Part shown: positions 58,907-64,000 of the stretch, one piece after another
How positions within the stretch are numbered: position 1 is the first letter of the stretch
How the letters are laid out: every line of letters starts with the position of its first letter
NCBI GenBank assembly: GCA_964019155.1
Contig: OZ025242.1
Coordinates: forward strand, 82,037,577-82,101,576
Length of the DNA stretch: 64,000 nt
From: Osedax fenrisi
Taxonomy: Eukaryota > Annelida > Polychaeta > Sabellida > Siboglinidae
Direction of reading: 5' to 3'
Notes under the pieces: model-generated
The model's input: only the letters and a program-made list of their open reading frames with translations
Databases searched by the model: none
Told to the model about the DNA's origin: nothing
Made by a program: the position numbers and the translations under genes

Positions 58907-59900
58907 TATTTTATATATATGGCTATATATAGAATATATTTAGTTATAAGTCAATAGGTGACAGATGATTTCAATTAAATATTCTAAATTACTTTAGTCA
59001 AGTGCATTATTATTATATACATATATATCATAGCATTAATTATACATTTAAATCTGAATCAAATAGAACGTTCATAATATCTTGAAACAACTCATAAGCA
59101 TTCAGTACGTGCAAACTATTAGAAGTAAACGTATATATTAGTAACGATATATATTGATTACCTAGTCTCCCCTATCAGATAGCCTACATGTATATGTCGT
59201 CGTAACGTGTACAAATCAATCGTTATTAAATATTTAGTTATCTTACATTTTGTATTATAAGTTAATTATTATCAATGGAACTAGTAAGCTTATCTCAAAG
59301 TGTTTTGTTCTGCGTTCAATGAAGAAAAGAATGAGGATAAAGTTCACACGTCACATCATGAAAGCTGAGGTATTTATGAAATATAAACTAACACATATAT
59401 ATATATATATATATTTTTTATCATATGAATCAAAGCCAATGATATGTGATTTATATTTAAACATATATATATATATATCACATTTAATAGAGAATCATAT
59501 GAATCATGGACTAGGAAATATGCCTCGTGAAATAACAGAATTCAAAAGCTGAGCCTAACGAAATGTAAGAACTGAGAAAGTGAAGAGCCAACTTTTATTT
59601 ATGAAATTAAAATGTAAAAGTACCACACTTGTTATTTAATATAACTTTAGTCACTTAATTAATAGTAAAGGAATTCATATCCTATATATTTATAAAGTAT
59701 TTGTGTATTTTTATTTTATAAATATTAATTATTGATAATTATAATAATAGAATAATAGAATACTTAATTTATTTAGGTATACCTAATAGTATTATAATAT
59801 AGTATTAAATAACACCCCTTATACATAAGGCTATATGTTATACGTAAATATAGGAACAAGTGGTATTACACCTGTCATCCTTAGAACAATGCTAGACATG
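58809..59900. other. A+T-rich intergenic DNA
   Basis: No supported gene. (TA)n tracts lie at about 58,868-58,904, 59,394-59,413 and 59,464-59,478. The 100-codon frame at 59,250 runs through two of these tracts and is not considered real. Confidence 0.45.
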
Positions 59901-59904
59901 TAGT

Positions 59905-60942
59905 TACGTCATAGTTCATAGATCATAGATATAAATTACAACATAATATTGATAAATTTTATGAATGGTCTAATTCTTGGCAATTAGAAAACGCTGCAAA
60001 AAAATCAGCTGCTCTTACATTAGGTAATAATAATAAACCATTGTATACTATAAATAATGTTTCAATAGTAAACTGTAGATCGTATCGTGATCTTGGTATC
60101 AAATTTGATCCATCATTACATTTCTCTGAACATATTGGTGTGTGCTGTACAAGTGCATATTGTGTTATCAATCGTATATTTCGCTGTTTCATTACTAATA
60201 ATATGCCAGCTATTAGAAAAGCATATATATCATATGCTAGACCCCACCTTGAATATGCGTCGACAGTCTGGAATCCGGGATTAGATGCCAGGACATTCAA
60301 AGGACTGAAGATAAAACTAGAGAAGGTCCAAAAATTCTTTACGAGAAGATTAATCGAGAGATGCGGTTTACCTTATAAACCTTATAATGAAAGATTAATA
60401 TACCTAAATCTAGATTCTCTAGAAATCAGAAGAACTATATTTGATCTTGTTATGGTATATAAGCTATTTAACGGATTGGTATCTATGAATACATCATCTA
60501 TTATTAATAACAAAAAGACCAACTACAATACCAGAGGCCATTCTCTGCAAATTAGTATGAATACATGTAAACTAAATGTAACAAAAAATCTACTAAATAA
60601 TCGAATAGCTAAAATTTGGAATGGTCTTGATGAACATATTGTATTAGCAAATAGTTTATATACCTTTAAAAATCATATTAAAAAAAATTATAACTTAATA
60701 TTTATTTATACATATATATATATATAAGTATATATATATAATTTTATAAATTATTAATTTTAATTATTAATTGTTTTTATCACCGGCACATGTGATACGT
60801 TTCTAATTTACTATTGTTATTTTTATATGTGTACTATCTACGTTTTGTTGTCGTTTTGTGAATTTATCACTACATATTGTTAATTATTACTAAATCGAAC
60901 TTGAAAAATTCATAATAAATATTCATTCAATTCAATTCAATA
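59905..60942 (+). mobile_element. 5'-truncated CR1/jockey-type LINE, 3' end
   Basis: Homology to LINE ORF2 starts around 59,920 within the region after RT motif C, continues to a stop at 60,727, and is followed by a 3' UTR of about 200 bp ending in ATTCA/ATTCAA repeats (about 60,920-60,942). A short-repeat tail instead of poly(A) fits CR1-like elements. It is a different family from the LINE at 41 kb, judged by protein and tail. Confidence 0.8.
60041..60727 (+). CDS. LINE ORF2 C-terminal fragment (RT thumb/C-terminal domain)
   Basis: 228 open codons; the frame is open further left with FYEWSNSWQL from about 59,960, so the first ATG is not a true start. Recognisable C-terminal landmarks of CR1/jockey polymerases are YRDLGIKFDPSLHFSEHI, YARPHLEYASTVWNPG, KVQKFFTRRLIE and LDSLEIRRTIFDLVMVYKLF. 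The catalytic RT core lies upstream and is absent, so the product would be inactive. The frame ends in a (TA)n tract that adds IFIYTYIYI to the tail. Confidence 0.85.
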   Translation: MYTINNVSIVNCRSYRDLGIKFDPSLHFSEHIGVCCTSAYCVINRIFRCFITNNMPAIRKAYISYARPHLEYASTVWNPGLDARTFKGLKIKLEKVQKFFTRRLIERCGLPYKPYNERLIYLNLDSLEIRRTIFDLVMVYKLFNGLVSMNTSSIINNKKTNYNTRGHSLQISMNTCKLNVTKNLLNNRIAKIWNGLDEHIVLANSLYTFKNHIKKNYNLIFIYTYIYI

Positions 60943-62624
60943 GTAAACGTATACGCTTACATGTAGGTACATTATATAAGTAGGCGTGGTCTTATAAGGT
61001 ATAAGTAGGCGTGTTCTTATGAGGTATAAATTATTAAACTTTCTTGTAATTCACAAATTAGAATAACTGAATATAATCTTAGTGAAGCATACTATATTCA
61101 TATTACTTTTCATATTGTATTGTATATATCATTGTTACACTGTAATAATTGTAAAATTGCATTAGTTTTTATGTAAATCATCATTATCATCATATTATTA
61201 GTATTATTATTGAATGATTTACTTAAGGACAAAAATGTGAACATAATTTGTCGACGTCAACTAGAAAAACAAATAAAAAAACAAAACCAAAATTATAAAA
61301 TAAATAAATGTAGAAATAATGATAAACATGAAAATAAATATTGTTATTGAGACAATTAATGACATGAATAATTATCCCCTTAAATAGTGTCCAATATTAG
61401 GTTATAAGCAGATAACTAGGTATTATTATTAATAACGTTGGCATGGCAACGGATCCGTTGTTCGAACATAAGAACTAACCGAAATCACTTTAATACGAGG
61501 AGCCACAATACATGGTCAAATCCATCTCGGTCTCTCGCTAGTAGATATGTGAGCAGTAGTGCGGCGAGATAGGCCACTCGCCCGTATGAATAGCCGTAAG
61601 TGAAATGCTTAATAACTTCCCCTTAAGTAACGACATCTGAGCCAGTAACGAGTCTGTGTTATACAAGTATGTAGGTACGTGAGGTTTAGGTTTAGTATTA
61701 TATGTATACTAATAACACATAGGTATGGCTTTCTTCTGAATAAGTTCACAATTAAACATAATATTATCAGGAATTAACGGAACTACAAATTTGTAGTAAT
61801 ATTCTATAGACAATATACTAAAAACTAGATAATTAATATGTGATTTATCAAAAGTAAAGTTAGACCTCACTTTATAAATATTATAAAGGTAGACATCATC
61901 AGTTCGAACAATATTATAGGAATATGAATATTATATTTCATATTAGGATGTAGGTTAAACTAAGAATGAATGCTAGCTATCTCTTCTATGTTAATTTTTG
62001 TTTTTCGAAATAGATATTTTACAGTCGTATATTTAATTATATTTCAATGATTCCAATCTTTTAATCGAAGATATCTTATATATAATTTATTTATTTGTAA
62101 AATAAAAATGCATTAATATTTTGATTGTGTATTTCTATGAAAAATATTTGTTTAAATACCAATATATTTAGGTTTGACTTAAAAGATTGTTTCTATTTAA
62201 TGTTTGTCGTCATTCTAAATTATATAATATTATGTAATATATATAGGTTACGTGTATTCGTATAGTATGTATGGTATACATGAACTATAAGGTTACATAA
62301 TATCGCATTACGTAACCCGGCCTACAGTGTATACCGTGTGAACGGCAACACAGCACCAGCACTATAGCAGTGCTGTCTATAGCATCTCAGTTACTTACTA
62401 GTTAAGAGGATTCGTTTACAGTGTATATTCTATATAATCGTCGTCAAACTATGAAAGTAGTTAAAAGTATAGAAATTAAAATAGCTAGCTATTTTATAAA
62501 ATTATATGTTTTCGATAAAATATGAAAATATGAATTTATAACATCAAATATTCATCGATAAATTACAATTCTACAAGTAAAATATATCGTAAACTCCCTT
62601 CCGTCCCCTATATATAACACACAT
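60943..62624. other. A+T-rich intergenic DNA
   Basis: No gene is supported. A direct repeat (ATAAGTAGGCGTGGTCTTAT and a near copy) lies at about 60,978-61,027. The perfect palindrome CAACGGATCCGTTG lies at 61,447-61,460, overlapping an RFX-like GTTGGCATGGCAAC. A GC-richer patch at 61,435-61,680 shows no coding frame. Confidence 0.45.
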
Positions 62625-63130
62625 AGGGGAAAGTAACCGAATACGAACAGTGCACGAATACGGATACTCTCGGTATCTCAGAAACCATAAATCCTACAAA
62701 AAAATGTTTAATGAATAAAATATTCATAATTATATAAATAGTCTAAACAATTATTTTTAATATTTTAATTATTCAAAATATTGCTGATATCCCATAAACT
62801 GATTTTGTTATTTCGTTTTTAATTTTATGAAAACAAATTTCAACTTACAACCTTCTCAAGAATATACAAATGTATCAATATAAAAAATAACACTATATTA
62901 TTAAAAAATTAAGCATTCTAAAATTATATATATAATTTCTATATTTGTTATAAAAATATTAATTAATTTATAAGCATATATCTAGAGGTCATATAAGTCC
63001 CTAATACGGACACTCTAGATGTATTAATATGGACACCCTATAACCAATCAGCGCGCAGCATATGAACTATTATGATTTTCATAAAAATCGCGTGCGTTAT
63101 AATATTAATACTACCAATAAAGCTAATTCT
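62625..63130 (+). repeat. Diverged dispersed repeat related to 3,231-3,700
   Basis: Begins GGGGAAAGTAACCGAATACG, contains GGTATCTCAGAAACCAT, and later CCCTAATACGGACACTC and CCAATCAGCGCG. It parallels the motifs at 3,231-3,700 in order and orientation. Confidence 0.55.
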
Positions 63131-63229
63131 AAAATGTTTATTATTTAGATACTTAAATTATATTATTAATTAAAAAAATAATAAAAATAAATAAATTATT
63201 AACTAATTAAATTAGAATAAATTATTCAT

Positions 63230-63887
63230 ATGTAATTTATCAATTATTAAAAACCTCATTTATTAAATTTAATTTTACTATTCTTGATTATATATCTCCA
63301 TATTTATTATAATATTACTAAATTCTAATTTATTTGAGAATGATTAATAGTAATCTTAAGAGAAGCATAATTAACTATTATTAAACTAATATTATTATAT
63401 TTCATTAAATATATATTTTCATAATTTTCTATATTACTATATCTATAATATCAATTCTGCACTCAATTTAAATATGTCAACCCCTGGCAGGTGTATTTAT
63501 TACAGAACTTCAACAGTTATATTCCACAATAGGTCATGCCACTATGGGTGCTATGCAAAGGTGGAGCTATGTGTAGGTGAATCTAGAGTATTGCAATAGT
63601 ACTATTACAGTACATACCGGTTAATATCATAGCTTAAACTAATATGATAAATTAAATATAAAATAATATATAGTAAATATAAATATTAATTAAATTATTA
63701 GAAATATAATGTTATTATGTAATTATCAATATACAATAATCAATTAGTGATTATACTAAATATTAATTTAATAATACTGTTATAAACTATTATTGTATAA
63801 GCCTATAGGCTACATTATCAACTAATTTTTCTTAATTTAAATTAATAACTTTTTTATTTAGATCCTATTTTATCTTTTATATAATAA

Positions 63888-63922
<35 letters not shown>

Positions 63923-64000
63923 CCCATAACATCTCAAATATTAAAACATTTAAATATTCATCTGGTTGTAGTTATTCAATCTATTCATAAATTATATTAT
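63230..64000 (+). repeat. Long direct repeat, right copy (partner at 1,167-1,960)
   Basis: Near-identical to the left-edge copy and cut by the window end, so its full length is unknown. The flanks to the left of the match differ between copies. Confidence 0.85.

Overview
The window is strongly A+T-rich eukaryotic DNA, most likely from an animal. The evidence is a spliced LC8-type dynein light chain exon with polyadenylation signals, non-LTR retrotransposons of CR1/L2/jockey type, a tRNA-derived SINE family, a probable solo LTR, hAT-like and pogo/Tigger-like DNA elements, and many (TA)n, (AGT)n and CATA microsatellites. I see no bacterial operons, ribosome binding sites, rRNA genes or CRISPR arrays. 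The species cannot be named from the sequence.

Layout. 1-2.5 kb is A+T-rich and holds one copy of a repeat found again at the right edge of the window (63.2-64 kb). 2.66-2.93 kb is the last coding exon of a divergent LC8 dynein light chain on the minus strand, with a textbook 3' splice site and a poly(A) signal. 4.3-5.2 kb is an intact minus-strand gene for a very basic 291-residue protein built of seven 34-residue K/R/S repeats. It resembles a sperm nuclear basic or H1-like protein and is flanked by long (AGT)n and (ACT)n tracts in inverted orientation. 5.8-14.6 kb has no convincing gene, only dispersed repeats and a strong hairpin.

14.6-36.1 kb is a segmental duplication cluster. Copy A (about 14.62-28.15 kb) and copy B (about 31.22-36.15 kb) are near-identical direct copies, with a shortened copy C (about 29.5-30.5 kb) between them. 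Copies A and B carry the same minisatellite, but it is about 8.2 kb in A and only about 0.28 kb in B. Copy A also carries a 447-bp TA-flanked inverted-repeat element and a 278-bp probable solo LTR; copy B preserves the empty site for both. Each full copy has two tRNA-headed SINE-like elements.

41.1-44.3 kb is a 5'-truncated LINE with an uninterrupted reverse transcriptase frame, a repetitive 3' UTR, a terminal stem-loop and a short-repeat tail. About 47.5-56.8 kb is a tandem array of a unit I call X-Y. Two units carry a 2.6-kb hAT-like insertion (Z), which itself contains a second inverted-repeat structure and a decayed LINE. An unoccupied Y-X junction at 47.97 kb gives the pre-insertion state. 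56.8-58.5 kb is a less A+T-rich island with coding-like fragments and a long inverted repeat. 59.9-60.9 kb is a second 5'-truncated LINE. The rest is A+T-rich sequence with repeats.

Only two host genes are well supported: the LC8-like exon and the basic repeat protein. Both are on the minus strand and about 1.4 kb apart. Nothing in the sequence proves that they are functionally linked.
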